Positions 48,301 to 59,641 of a DNA stretch of 64,000 bases are shown one piece after another (the first letter of the stretch is position 1; each line of letters begins with the position of its first letter). The translations under genes were made by a program, and so were the position numbers. The notes below the pieces were generated by a model. That model made no database searches, was not told where the DNA came from, and was given only the letters and a program-made list of their open reading frames with translations. The DNA is from Toxoplasma gondii ME49. Lineage: Eukaryota > Apicomplexa > Conoidasida > Eucoccidiorida > Sarcocystidae. The stretch lies in contig NC_031477.1 in the NCBI RefSeq assembly GCF_000006565.2, positions 5,542,183-5,606,182 on the forward strand. Direction: 5' to 3'.

Positions 48301-50673
48301 TCAGAGGGAATCGCCGCAAAAGAGAAAACGCCTGAGCAGCACTCCGTCGGACCTCCAAAAAGTGAACTCCATAGGAATACGACGGAGGCGGCTGGCGCAA
48401 ACAACATGGCAAATTCTACTCCGTGTCTCACCCTTGCTCAGAGGAGCTCCGCGCTTCGCCTCGTAGGCCTTCACTGCGAACTCTGCGCTGCAGTTGAAGA
48501 GCGTCGCGAGGAGCAGCGAGACAAACAGCCCCGTTCGATTCACGCCATGCGTGCAGTGAACGACAATAGTGAACTTGTCACAGCAGACGGCGTGGCCAGT
48601 CGGAGTGTCTTCGACTGTCACTGTCTCTTCCTGCATTTTATCGCGACCGCACGAGTACCAGCCTGTGGCGAAGGACTCGGGAGAGAACGGCAGCAGTTTG
48701 GAATACTTGTGCGCGAGGAAGGCTATCACTCGGAAGAAGAGGCAAAATACTTTGTCATCGGGAATGTCTCCGCTGCCGTCGACTTTGATCCAGTACGCCT
48801 CGATGCCCTGCACAAGAACAAAGCGCGGAAACAGTGTCCTGTCACTGCAGGCCGAGAAGCAGGCACAAAAGACAAAGTGTCTCTTATTGGAGAGTCTTGG
48901 CTCTACGCTGCGCCCGACAAGAACTACGTGAATTGCAGCCAACATATCCCTGCGGTTTGATCTTTCGTGGCTCATCGACGCTGCCTCAACATTCGATGTG
49001 TGGCATCTCGGCTCCGAAGCTCTCCCGAGAGGTACGAGGACATGTCTGCGACGTCCTTTTCTACAGAGAAAGTGCGTGGCACAAGCTTTCACTGATTCGT
49101 ATTGTCTTACATCTCGACGCAGGGTGGGTTGTGAGTAGTATCGTTCGGTCATGCACAGGTTGATAACCGCGACGACCTTCCCGCCGTTCCCCAAGAAAGT
49201 TAGGTCCTCTTCGTACGCCAAGTCGGCTGGCGTCTCCACGGCGCCTGCCTTGGCGTCCTCAGACGACGCAGGCTGCGCATTGTCCTCCACGGCTGGGGCT
49301 TTTTCAGGTGTCTCGGGACCTTCGGTCGCGGATCTGGAGTCGGCACCGGGCGTCTCTTTGATGTGTTTGTCCGCAAAACTGTTCTCCGTCGGTTCTGCGG
49401 CTCCCTGCGGAGACCCCCGGGGTTTTGCACAAATCCGGCCACCTTCGGCTGCGACATCTTCTTCATCTTGGCTGATTTCGCCTTCAAGGTCCTCCGTCCC
49501 TGTTTTCTCGTGTCGGAGAGTCCGTCGGCGGCGATTCAGGCGCTGCTGGAGGCGCGACGGCAGGAGCAGCCTGACGCCCTCGGGCAGCGTTTCCGCAAAG
49601 TTTCTCGCGAGGAAACTTTTGCACGGGAAGATGGACACGTTTTCTGCGACCTCCGCGTTCACCACCGTATCGGCTTTCTCGGCTTCTTTCCGCCTCCACT
49701 CTTCACGGATTTGCTTCAGCACCAGCTCGTCGTGCATGTCTTGGTAGTCAACCCACCGGTCCGGCAGCGTCCCCCCAGGAGGCCTGCGACACACCATGCC
49801 GACGACGTCGTGGAGGTACGAGCAGGGCGGACAGTTCGACCGCGCCGGCGCCCCGCTTTCGTCGTGCAAGCCGATACACGTCCGGGCCATACTGACAAAC
49901 TGGATCCTCCCCACTCTCTCCGTCTCGTACGTTCCATCTCCCATGAGTCGCGCGTTCAAATGCCGTCGGCTGTGCTCTCCCTTCTTCTGCGTCTGGCCGT
50001 CAAGAAGCGCCACGCCGCCGACGGGCGGGGGCGGGGGGACGCCGAAAGACGGCGGCGGCGGCTGAGACGCCCCGAAGGCAGCCCGCGGGGAACTCGACCC
50101 GGCCAACAAGCGGCCTCGGGGACCCATGCCTCTCGTAGGCGAGGGCATCGAGTCTGGCTGGCGAGCTGGGGGCGGTGCCAAGTTGTTGGCGTCCGTTTTC
50201 CTCTCCCCGGCGACGGGCGTTTGCTCGGTCTGGACAAGAGGATTCTCATCTGCGGAGGCTGCAGCAGAGGCTGCGGGATGAGGCATGTCTGGCTCGGCCG
50301 CCACAACGGGTTCAGCTGATGCGTTCACAGACGCTTCCACGTCTTCTTCTGCGGCAGGAACTTGGGCTTCCCACGTCACGGGGTCGACGGAAACTGCAGA
50401 GGTCTGCTCTGGCGGGGGAGTGTTTGTTGGTGCCAGTGAGGCGGTGTCAGTCTGGGGTTCTCCGACCTGGGTCGGAATCGAAACGTGCTCTTCACAGGGT
50501 TTGATCTCCGAAGTTGACCCGCAAGCTTTCGAGGCGCTCTTCGCAGACTTCTCGCCTCCGTCTTTGCTCGACGACTTGCCGCTGCCCGACCGGGAGCTTT
50601 TCGATTTTTTGCTCTTCGCGACCTTCTCGGACTTGCTCGACTTGGAGCGCGCGTCCTTTTTGTCTGACGCCAT
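48301..50673 (-). CDS. RNA 5'-triphosphatase/DUSP11-like cysteine phosphatase
   Basis: Member of the cysteine-phosphatase superfamily with the motif VVHCTHGVNRTG (nucleophile Cys606, Arg612). HCTHGxNRTG is the form seen in the RNA triphosphatase domain of metazoan and plant capping enzymes and in DUSP11/PIR1, which remove phosphates from RNA 5' ends. Supporting order: PDRWVDY, then IFPCKSFLARNF (matches the RW...FLPLKT part of capping enzymes), VAVINLCMTERYYS, GIEAYWIKVDGSGDIP, then the active site. Exons 50673-49111 and 48807 to about 48432; the 303-base intron happens to be nearly open in frame but splicing (RRD|GIEAY, phase 0) restores family alignment. The N-terminal part (about 230 residues) starts Lys/Ser-rich (MASDKKDARSKSSKS) and continues Pro/Ala-rich. 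No guanylyltransferase domain follows. The C-terminus is uncertain: either read-through to 48301 or a last exon 48331-48216. Confidence 0.8.
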   Translation of the reverse strand: MASDKKDARSKSSKSEKVAKSKKSKSSRSGSGKSSSKDGGEKSAKSASKACGSTSEIKPCEEHVSIPTQVGEPQTDTASLAPTNTPPPEQTSAVSVDPVTWEAQVPAAEEDVEASVNASAEPVVAAEPDMPHPAASAAASADENPLVQTEQTPVAGERKTDANNLAPPPARQPDSMPSPTRGMGPRGRLLAGSSSPRAAFGASQPPPPSFGVPPPPPVGGVALLDGQTQKKGEHSRRHLNARLMGDGTYETERVGRIQFVSMARTCIGLHDESGAPARSNCPPCSYLHDVVGMVCRRPPGGTLPDRWVDYQDMHDELVLKQIREEWRRKEAEKADTVVNAEVAENVSIFPCKSFLARNFAETLPEGVRLLLPSRLQQRLNRRRRTLRHEKTGTEDLEGEISQDEEDVAAEGGRICAKPRGSPQGAAEPTENSFADKHIKETPGADSRSATEGPETPEKAPAVEDNAQPASSEDAKAGAVETPADLAYEEDLTFLGNGGKVVAVINLCMTERYYSQPTLRRDVRQYESVKACATHFLCRKGRRRHVLVPLGRASEPRCHTSNVEAASMSHERSNRRDMLAAIHVVLVGRSVEPRLSNKRHFVFCACFSACSDRTLFPRFVLVQGIEAYWIKVDGSGDIPDDKVFCLFFRVIAFLAHKYSKLLPFSPESFATGWYSCGRDKMQEETVTVEDTPTGHAVCCDKFTIVVHCTHGVNRTGLFVSLLLATLFNCSAEFAVKAYEAKRGAPLSKGETRSRICHVVCASRLRRIPMEFTFWRSDGVLLRRFLFCGDSL

Positions 50674-53600
50674 TTCTGCGAAAAACTGGGAGTTCTTTGC
50701 CAGAGGCCGGGAAACGACTCCGCTGGCGTCCTAACCTGGGCGCTCGCGGGGAACAGGAGTGGGTACAAGTGACTGTGTTGTGAGTCGTGGACGATCCGTC
50801 GGAGTCGCGTGGAGAGGAGGGAAAAGAGAGGTTTCAGCCTTTTTCCAGGGACTCACGACATGGACGCTCGGTGCGTACTAGTTCAAACGCAGTTTTCGCG
50901 GGAGAAGTCAAAGTCGCAAGTCCAGAGCCTGGCGCTCCGCCCTGCGGGGCAGAAACGTGGCGGGCCGAAACGGTTTTTCGGCGTTGAAAAAAAGATTCTT
51001 CGTAAAATCTGAGCCGCCTTCGAAAGTGGCGCCACAAAGTCGCAAATTCGTTTTCAGTCCGCAAATAATTCTGTCTAAAAAAATATGCACCACAAACACT
51101 CTGTGGCAGCCAGCTGCTGAGCGTCTAGAGGGCGCGACACCCGTGGAGAGATGCCGATTCCGTGTCGAACGATGGGACGCATATTGTCGTGCCTCCAACA
51201 GGCGATTTCCACGAAAAGCTTCTCTGAAGAGACTCCCGACGTTGTAGCAAATGCAGCACCGCGATCTGCGTATCGACCAACCCGTGCACACAGGTTTTGG
51301 GGACGCCGACGATTTGGGGTTTCTCGGGGAATCTCTGTCCGGGGGGCGTCCAGTATGGACCCGACACCCGCGAGCGAAAGGGCGCTGCCGCTCTCTGGGG
51401 GTTGCGTGGCTGCCAGGCTGGACGAGCAATCTACGTTTTCCAGGAGAAATGAAACCCCAACAACGGTCGCAAGCTGCCAGTCGGAGTAAGAGACAGAATT
51501 CCGCAGGCAGAGGGATGTCAAGCTCTGGGAACACTTCTTGCGGTACAAGCAGAAAACCGAAAAGCAGGTGCAACAACGCGGCGTCCTAAGGCTGACAGCG
51601 GGCTGGCGACGATGCTATGACGCCCAGAAAATACAAGCCTCGCACAGACCTGAGAGAGTCACGTGCACACTTGGAACCCCTCTCGAATACTACCTCGTAA
51701 TTTCGCACAGGCAAAGTAGAGAAAGCACGAGTTAGAGAAGACTGGTAGTTTCCGGTGACGTCGAGAGCGACATTCGTGTAGGAGGTTCTGGCCCAACCAC
51801 GAAACACACAACAGGAAATGCCGACTTTGGCTTTCGTAACAAAATGGACGTAGAAACTGGGAAGGCATACACAGGCATTCGGGACAGAATGAGTTGGAGC
51901 ACACGCACAACGTCCCAATCCATCAGCATCTGCGCTGCAGCTTAGAGGTATTTGTGCGAACGAGGCAGGTTGCCCTGTTGCGAATCTTGTACAACTCCAA
52001 GAGCCGCTCTTTCACTTTTTAGCGGTCTTCAGGCGCTGTTTCGCGGGTTCACTCGTAGAAGTTTGTGTGTATATTTTTCTCCGTGTGCGCGTTTACCTGT
52101 GTTTGCCGTCTAAAACTGATGGCGAAAACCCCACAGCCTATGTTTAGGTCACGGCATTCGTGTTCTTTCGTTTTGTACGATCATTGTTTTTGACTTCTTC
52201 GTCTACGATGTCGAGAAGACCAGGTGGCCCGGCAAATGGGAATGGAAAAACAAAGGGCAAAGGATAGATCTCAGACAATGGCGCATGCTGTCTCATCCAT
52301 TCCCGTTGGGAGAGAATGCTTGTCGCAGCACTCTGAAACCGTGTGTTTCTGACGGCACAATAATCAACAACTATTTGCAAAACGACAGTCAAACACAGGT
52401 GAAGGGTAATTATTGATCCCGAGTTTCCCCGTCACTTGTTGACTGTGTTTACCACGGCGAATTAGAATAAAATAGCAAACTTTTCGCCTTGAGGTTCCTT
52501 GTGTCCCGCTTTCCTCACTGGAGGAGCGAAACTCAATCGAATTTTGCCTTGCGCTGTTCAGGCGTGGTGCTGATCTAAAGCCCCCGCAAAGGTCTCTTTG
52601 TGCGCCAGGGGGTGTACGGCATTCAATCCGTCGGGCAGGATGCAGAAGGCGGGAATGCCAGTGTTTAAGGAGAGACGTAGTCGTAACAAGCGCTCGCCTC
52701 CATCTATAATATAGGCGCAGAATGTCTTGTCTCGATGTTTCCGCGTTTCGTGAGTCGCTCGTTAATACAGACACTTAGCAACAAGCCGCCTGCCATATCA
52801 GTGAAGAGATCCTGGTCTGACACATTCTCTTTCTCGTCGTTGATTGCACTCCAGACCCAGTGTCACGCAAAATCCTATAGAAGTCCAAAAGTCGACGAGT
52901 GACCGTGGTCTTCAACCCAGAGAAAAGCGTGTAGCTTCTTTCACGCCACTCGAATCCGATAGACAAAGACATCTGAACAACTTGTGCAAGTTGTAGAATA
53001 TCCCTTTCGGGAAAAAAACTCCATAGAAACCCACGAGTCCTTTTTCATAAAATCTAGCTTCTGTTGTTACTGAATGGTAATGTGCGCTCCAGTATCACTC
53101 TGGGTATGCAGTCGAAATGAGGCTGTTGATGCTGAACCACTGAACAAACCTTTTGATTGATTTTGCTTACTTTTGTCCCTGCGGATTCGATCTGAGTTAT
53201 ACCCGTGTGAAAAAATAAGATCATCGAATATATTGGTATGCCGCTGGAGGTAACGGTGAGGGGAAACTACTATTCAGATACCAGTGTGATCAGTGCCATC
53301 GTAGTGGGATTAAACATATCTGAGACGCGATTATTTTTAAGCTCTCTTGGGGGAGTACATACTACGAGCACTAGAGCTCCTAATCGCTGGGCCGTAAGGA
53401 CGGTGAGCTGACGATCACATTGTGCTTCAAGCGATCGAGCAACTTTAGGGCTACCCTGACTGATTGAAAAAACTGGAGTCGACCTTTAAGACACTACTCA
53501 GTTTATGAAGAAAGTCGTTCTTAGTAGAGCCAACTGCACACTACGCCCCATCAGCATAACGAAACGTACGGTGACACACGGGGTTGTCATTTTGGACCAG

Positions 53601-53806
53601 AACGACGGGTGGTAGTAACATAATCATCCTCGCTATCAAGATGACCTTCGACAGCACTTCGCCGAAAGCTAGTAAGGTGGATCTACGTTCAAGTTGCTCT
53701 GAAGTCGTTCATCGGGAAACTCTTTCTGCGATGTGTAGACAGCTTTCAAGAGTTTTGTTTCCTCCTAATATCTCTCCATCCGTGTCGAGCGTATATTCCA
53801 CATCCT
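50674..53806. other. 3.1-kb interval without a recognised gene
   Basis: Upstream region of the phosphatase gene and 3' flank of the PTPS gene, both on the minus strand. Short open frames in all six frames, none with family motifs. The part from about 52980 to 53600 is somewhat more AT-rich and lacks long open frames; I could not assign it. Confidence 0.5.
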
Positions 53807-56287
53807 TTAAACCTCTCTCCGAAAAGATGCCATCTGGGACGGCGTTTCCCAAACAGCGACCTCCACCCACTGCATCACATCACACAGAAAAACTGTAAAG
53901 ATTCATGTAGCATCGCCGTTCCAACTGTTCAGCAACACGTCTACTTATGTCGACGGGAAGTGACCGCTGGAGTTACAACATCTCATCCAGGGATTTGAAA
54001 CTTAGTGAAGGGTAACGTAGAACTGACGTAGAGCTATGAAGCAGTTAACTTCGCACCATTCTGAGTGTCTAGAGAACACACGTTCACACACAAATGGCTA
54101 ACGAGCTTTTCTGCGAGGCAGGAGACTTACCGTTGCTCCGCGCTTCTTCAGCAGCGGAACAGTGACCTTGTCCACGATGCATTGCCAAAGATAGCAGGTA
54201 ATCTCCTCCGCACTTGAGTGCACAATAGGAAGACACTGAGGAAAGATACGCAAGTGCAAAGCCAAAGAGCAACAAGTTAATGCATGACCATAGCCTGCAT
54301 GACTTGAAGCTGCTGGTACACGAAAGGCGCATTTTCAATGCGCCCGGCCGATGAGGCAACCGGGCAAATCTATCAGTATCGGCTGTTACGGGCGCGTGTT
54401 CGTGTGCGCGTGGTGTACCCGTTCTAGTGAACGAAATGAACGTACACGATTTCCCCGTCGCCAAAAAACCACTGAACATTGCAGTAGGCAAGCTGTCGGA
54501 GAATCCTCGGTGTTCATTCGGGCAACGAAGGCGGGGCCCTACTTTCCGTTTCATGACGCGTATGTTTCAGAGCGAGCACACTCACCTTACAATCGGAGCA
54601 GGGCACCTTGAACTCTGCCCCGTCTTCGCAGCGAATGATAATGGACTGGCCCTCTTGGGTGATGTCCAACACGTCACTTTTCATTGGGACAATTAGGTGC
54701 TCATCCAGAGACTGAGACAAACACGCACCAGACCAACCAACAGCAGAGCCGCTTATGCATCTTTCCAGTACCTTCCGGCACTCGCACGAAAGAAGGGCCA
54801 ACTTCAGACGCTCATGCCGGCCCCCGCAATTGCAAGGTGCGTCGACTTCACCAAGATCGCAACCCCGGTGAACTCGGATTCTGCTTGCAGGGACGATCAC
54901 ATCAGGCTATCATAGAAACTACAGTGGAAGACAAAAAAGACATCGACGGAGCATTTAGGATGTTCTGGCAGGGAAAAAAACCGGAGGAAACTCCGGCATT
55001 CAGAAGTACATGCACCACAAAAAAACTGAAAACACCGTCACGGCGCGTTGTCCGAAAATGAGCGTGTCTACCTAACGTGTACATACAGTGACCCACGTGA
55101 CGCATGTTTCTGAAATTGCAGCTCACCTTGCAGACTTCTCTGGCGGTTTGTTTGATGTCTCCGAAATCGAGGATGTAGCCATCGGGTCCGACGATTCCGC
55201 CGATTTTCACAGTCACCGAGTAGTTGTGCCCGTGAAGTCGTTCCCGGAAGCCGCGATACGCAATGAAGTGGCCGCAGTTGAACTTCATGCTGGGTGCCTG
55301 GACGAGAACTTCGAAGGTGCCGCTGGAGAGGTCAGCGCCAAACTCCGCTGGTCGTTCTTCTCCATTCAACTCGGACAACTCTTCCCCGGCTGCTGGTGGC
55401 TTCCCGGGGCTTCTACGAGGGCAGGTTCCTGGGGAATCTAAAACGTTGTGTGCTTGGCAGAAAGAGCGTGAGGCATCTCCCGTCGCGTTTCCCCCCAGAC
55501 AACAGTTGGAGTTCGGTGCCGGCCCCAAGCCTAGGACCCCCGAGCGGCAAGGCCCCGAAGGCGACCCGGCGCAGACGGGTCCGGCAGGCAACGAGACAGA
55601 GACGACTTCGTGTTGTCCAAAAGAGTGCACGGACGAGAAAGTGCTTCGTGGACTGCTAGGCGGGGATCCCTCAGTGGCCGCGACTGACGAGCTGGCGCCG
55701 AGCGGGTGGGCCGGCGGGTGGACGGCCTGGGCCTGGGCCAGTTGCTGAGGCAGCTGCGGCAGGAGTTGGTGGGCCTGCGTCCCCATCGAAACGAATCCTG
55801 CGAGGGAAGTCTGCGGCGACAATTCGCGGTGAGAGGCGGTGCCGCACGACGCTGTCGACCCGCCCGGAGAGCCGCTGCCCAAAGACCCAAGGACGAGACC
55901 GGCCGGAGACAACTCGGGGCGCACATGCTGGCTGTGAACAGCTTCAGGAACTGTCCCGGTCCCCACAGGAGGAACAGAACTCGCTCGCACGTGAGGCGAC
56001 CCGTGGAGGCCCGAACCCACTGACGCCAACGGTGCTGAGTACGGAAGGTATGCCTGACCGTCGCCCAGTCCAGGATTGGCGGCAGTGAAGTTCGGCGAGC
56101 CACGAAGCGAGGGCGCCAGGCCCCCGCCGGGAGCGCCCGAGCGGAGAGAAGTCCCGTCAGAAAATGCCGAAAACACATCAGACCCACTCGCGACTGAGGG
56201 CGGCCTCACGGGGGAAAAACGCCGTGAAGCGCCGGGAGACTCGGGCTTGGTCGGAGGCATCGTGAATCCTCTGTGCTTCAAACTCAA
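53807..56287 (-). CDS. 6-pyruvoyl-tetrahydropterin synthase family protein (PTPS)
   Basis: Zinc enzyme family acting on 7,8-dihydroneopterin triphosphate; in Plasmodium and Toxoplasma a PTPS-III form is known to feed folate synthesis in place of dihydroneopterin aldolase. Exons: 56287-55127, 54711-54586, 54235-54131, 53869-53807, all phase 0, 484 residues (475 if the second ATG at 56260 is used). Motifs: FNCGHFIAYRGFRERLHGHNY with zinc ligands His340, His352 and His354; GYILDFGDIKQTAREVCK; SLDEHLIVPMKSDVL; CLPIVHSSAEEITCYLWQ; final exon WVEVAVWETPSQMASF. The usual catalytic Cys before the second histidine pair is absent and Glu349 (RERLHGH) sits there, as described for PTPS-III. Unusual: about 320 residues of low-complexity Ser/Pro/Gly/Ala-rich sequence precede the domain; typical PTPS proteins are 140-200 residues. 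Confidence 0.92.
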
Positions 56288-57931
56288 CTACAGATTCCTA
56301 AGAACCAAACCGTCAGTGAACAACCGACGCAGTGATGTGGGTATACCCTCGCTGAGAATCGAACTTTCAGTGCACTTAAGGACGGGGGGGTTTGTGAACG
56401 GTCATGTGTACTCCGCAGTACGCGGACAGGCGGTGTGCCGAAACCTCCGCGCGAGCGGAGCGGCTGCGGCGTGTCTGTGCAAGTGTGATGACGAGATACG
56501 TCGCCGGCGCAGTCAGTATTTGTTTTTTCTGCATACATTTGTGCAGGAAGCTGTCACCCAATTTGCTATCTGCCACAGAGGACTGAACACGACGGCGTTG
56601 ACGGTTGAGGGTCGAGCAGCGAGGTGACTGGCCAAACTCTGGTCGCCGAAGTTGACACGAGTGACAGGACAAATGTACAGAGGGGTGAAATGGTCGGAAA
56701 AGAAGAGCGGACTTCACACCGTCCACGAGCGGTGGAATTCGAAAGTCCCAGAATCCCCTGAGCGCCCTCAACTCACTGGCGTCAACCTCTCGGTGTCGCG
56801 AGACAGGCTTTGTCCGCTTTGTTTGCACTCGAACTCTGCGCGTGAGAAAAACTGCAACACAAACTAGAAAATTAAGCAGCTTGACACGTGGGAAAACAAA
56901 GTTGAGACAAACGCGATAAAGTACAAAATCAGAAAGGGGAACGAGGTACGCCTTCAGTCGGTACCCTGCGACTTCGTCCTGAATTTACCGTCGGTTGAGG
57001 TGGCGCAGCCGGCTGGCGGCTCTTTGTTCATGGCCGAGATTTCGGAACGCAGCTCGGGGAGGAGCTGATCAGCAAAACGTCAAATCAGGTAGATTGATGA
57101 GGCGGCAAAAACTTCAAGTGTGTGCACACTGTGATTAAGGTTGCTACAGTTCTACTCATGTGCTGAAATGTCAAACCCTGCGCAAACATGTAAGCGCCCT
57201 GCTGGGCTGCAGTTCTCTCTTGTGCTTTCAGAGCAAAAGAGACTCTTGCCAGGGGCTTTTTGCGCATTGTCTCGCGCGGCTTTTAGAAAAGAATTTACTC
57301 GTCAGTGCCAACTTTTCCGTCTCGTCGATGTTGGCGCCTTCATTTCTACTTGTGGACGCAAAAAAGGCTTCCTTATCGTCAGGATCTAGAGAAAATCTTC
57401 GAGTTTCTCCCTCCGTAAGTCTGCAACGCACATGCGCTCGTGTGCAGCCAGGCGTCTCTGTTTCCTGTCTCTCCTTCCCGCTGTTTGTGTCGGGTCGCGG
57501 AAGTTGATCCGAACAGTCATTTACGCCTTCCCGTCATCTTTTCTTCGCTTAACGGTGCCTGTAGGTTCTAAATCCGTGAACGTCTTCTACCTTTTCCCAG
57601 CCTCCTGCTCCTCCTGCTGGGGTGATCAAACACGGCAGCGGTCCGCGGAGGTCTGGCTGTTCGCATGCGAAGAGCTTTTTGCTTCACGGAACGGAGTTCG
57701 TTGCTGCGGTGTTTTTTCTGCTTGAAAAGAGAATCGCGAGATCCGTCCTGCTAAGTACCTCAGAAAACCATTAGTTTCTGCACACTGTCTGGCGCGGATC
57801 TGGAAATCTCAAAAGGGATTCACCGGGAGGTTCTTTGTTCCCCGGTTCCCGCTCGCCTCTAGCAACGTGAAGATCCAAGTTGAATTTGAATTCCTCGGCT
57901 GTCAGCAAGAGTTTGCCGGGCGGCCTGCACC
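56288..57931. other. Divergent intergenic region between PTPS and membrane-protein gene
   Basis: Should contain the promoters of PTPS (-) and of the gene starting at 57932 (+). A T/C-rich stretch lies at about 57300-57620. No coding frame with recognisable content. Confidence 0.5.
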
Positions 57932-59641
57932 ATGGCGCAGCCGTTGCTTCAAAGTCGCGAGGGGGAAGGCAACGAACGTTATTACCGGCCGCAGGACAAC
58001 GGGACGGTAACTGTGCCCGGGAATTCTGCAACAGAATCAACTCCAGAGTCGCCAACATGTGTACAGGTTCCGCCTGCAACGGGTGCCAGGGTTATCTCGA
58101 GTTCCGGCAGCGATGTGCCTTTGGTTCTCCTCCCGGTGTCTATGACCCCGGCGGTCGCTCTGAATCCTGAGGTAAGTGGGGGCGCTGTCGGAAGGGGATT
58201 AAAGCAAAAAAACGGTTTGTTGGAAGAGGGTTTGTGTTTGGGAAGTGGTGAAGCTGTGTTTCTTGCGGCGAAGCTGGACCTGGCTTTGCCGTGTTATTGT
58301 TCATTGTTTAGCAAGGTGATTCATCAACTGGAGTCAGGCGGTCACTGGATATTTCGATTGGTCGTCCTGTAGCAATGTCGTCCGTCAACTAGATGTATCA
58401 GTTCTTTATGTGTGGAGCGTGGTGCAGTCCACACGACCAGCCTTCACCCCGATGTCAGCCTCTCGTGTTTTCAAGTGCGTAAAAGACAGGTCATGTATCC
58501 GTTGTACGGAAGGTAACGTAGTTAGGAGCGCAAGCCGAGTGGCTGTGTGAACGTTGTGTGTGCTTCACAAATCGAGTAAGAACTCCGTTTGCGTTACGAG
58601 CGGCTCCGACGTTTTTCCGGGCAAAAGACGAGAGCGTGTCGTGTTACTTTTCTGCAGGTGCAGTCTGTGGACCTGTACGGGAATGCGAAGGCTCTCGACA
58701 ATGGCCAAGGCTGTTGTTCGTACCTTTGCGTACGCTCGCCTCCACCCTTTGACTGGGTGCCGTTCCTGCACGCAGCTGCCCACCGCAACGCCGCTGTTTC
58801 GGCTCGTTCTGGACCCAGCGAAAGTTCTTCTCAGTCTCAATCGTCCAATGTCGCGGCGACCCCTCCCTCGTGGTTCGTGGCTGTGCCTCCGGTGGGTACG
58901 GGGCCGCCTCTGGGCACTCCGGCCACTCTCTTGACAATGTTTGGGAACAGCCAGCTGATTTTTCGAGCAGTTCGCGAGATCAACCGCGCGCATTCGTTCT
59001 TCTGGCAGATCGTCATCTTGTCTCTCGTGTTGCTGATTCTTTTTCTCCCGGGCCTCGGCCTCATCTTCGTGCTCTTGATCGGGTGCTGCTCCAGCCTCCG
59101 GAAGGTGCTCGACGACGCGGCGCTGCACCGCATGCGCCTTGCATGCGAAACCGTGAACCATCGCATGGCTGCCTTCGGCCTCGGCTTCCTGTTGATGGAG
59201 GGTTTCGCTGGGAACGGCCCTGTCGACCTAGAGCAGGGCTCGCTAGCTGGGACCAGTCTCCCTGACAGACGCATTTGGGTGCTGCGTGTGTACATGCTCC
59301 CGAGGCGAGAAGGGTACACGCCGGCGGCCGCAGCAGCAGCAGCCGCTTCCGCTTCACCTCGACACGCGCCAGCTCCAGCGCATGCAGAGCACTACGTGCA
59401 GGCGGATGAGGCTCCAGGGAGCCCGGCTTCCGGAACCGATGCCTGCAACGCAACCGCGGGAACTGAGAGTTGTGCAGAGGAGGCCCCAGCGACGGCGTGT
59501 GGAGGCCAAGGAGCGGTTTCTGAGACCCAGAAGCACCGAAAGAAACGCGGGAAAGCGGGCGGAAAAGGAGGGGCAGGAAGATCCACTGATGCCGGACAAA
59601 GTCTCAAGGAGCCGCTTCTGCCGGAACAGGAAGGAGAATGA
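57932..59641 (+). CDS. Membrane protein of unknown family with leucine pairs at both ends
   Basis: Two exons, 57932-58171 and 58658-59641, joined in phase 0 (NPE|VQSVDLYGN), 407 residues. The start ATG sits in CACCATGG, a good initiation context. It begins MAQPLLQSREGEG and ends KEPLLPEQEGE, so acidic-flanked Leu-Leu pairs that could be sorting signals lie at both termini. A hydrophobic stretch of about 30 residues (194-223: FFWQIVILSLVLLILFLPGL continuing GLIFVLLIGCC) could be one long membrane span or a hairpin broken at PGLG, with two Cys at its end that could be acylated. After it comes a folded-looking segment (RKVLDDAALHRMRLACETVN, then RRIWVLRVYMLPRREGY), then an Ala-rich run and a Lys/Gly-rich tail. 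I do not recognise the family. No N-terminal signal peptide is seen. Confidence 0.75.

Noticed and set aside
49363..50319. 318-codon plus-strand frame opposite the RNA triphosphatase-like gene.
   Set aside because: The minus strand carries the phosphatase motifs; the plus product has none.
53080..53600. Possible mitochondrial DNA insertion (NUMT).
   Set aside because: Some phrases looked rRNA-like, but I could not align any of it to cob, cox1, cox3 or known rRNA fragments from memory.
56335..56410. Possible tRNA on the minus strand (AAGTTCGATTCTC resembles a T-arm).
   Set aside because: No complementary acceptor stem, D-arm or anticodon arm lies at the required distance.
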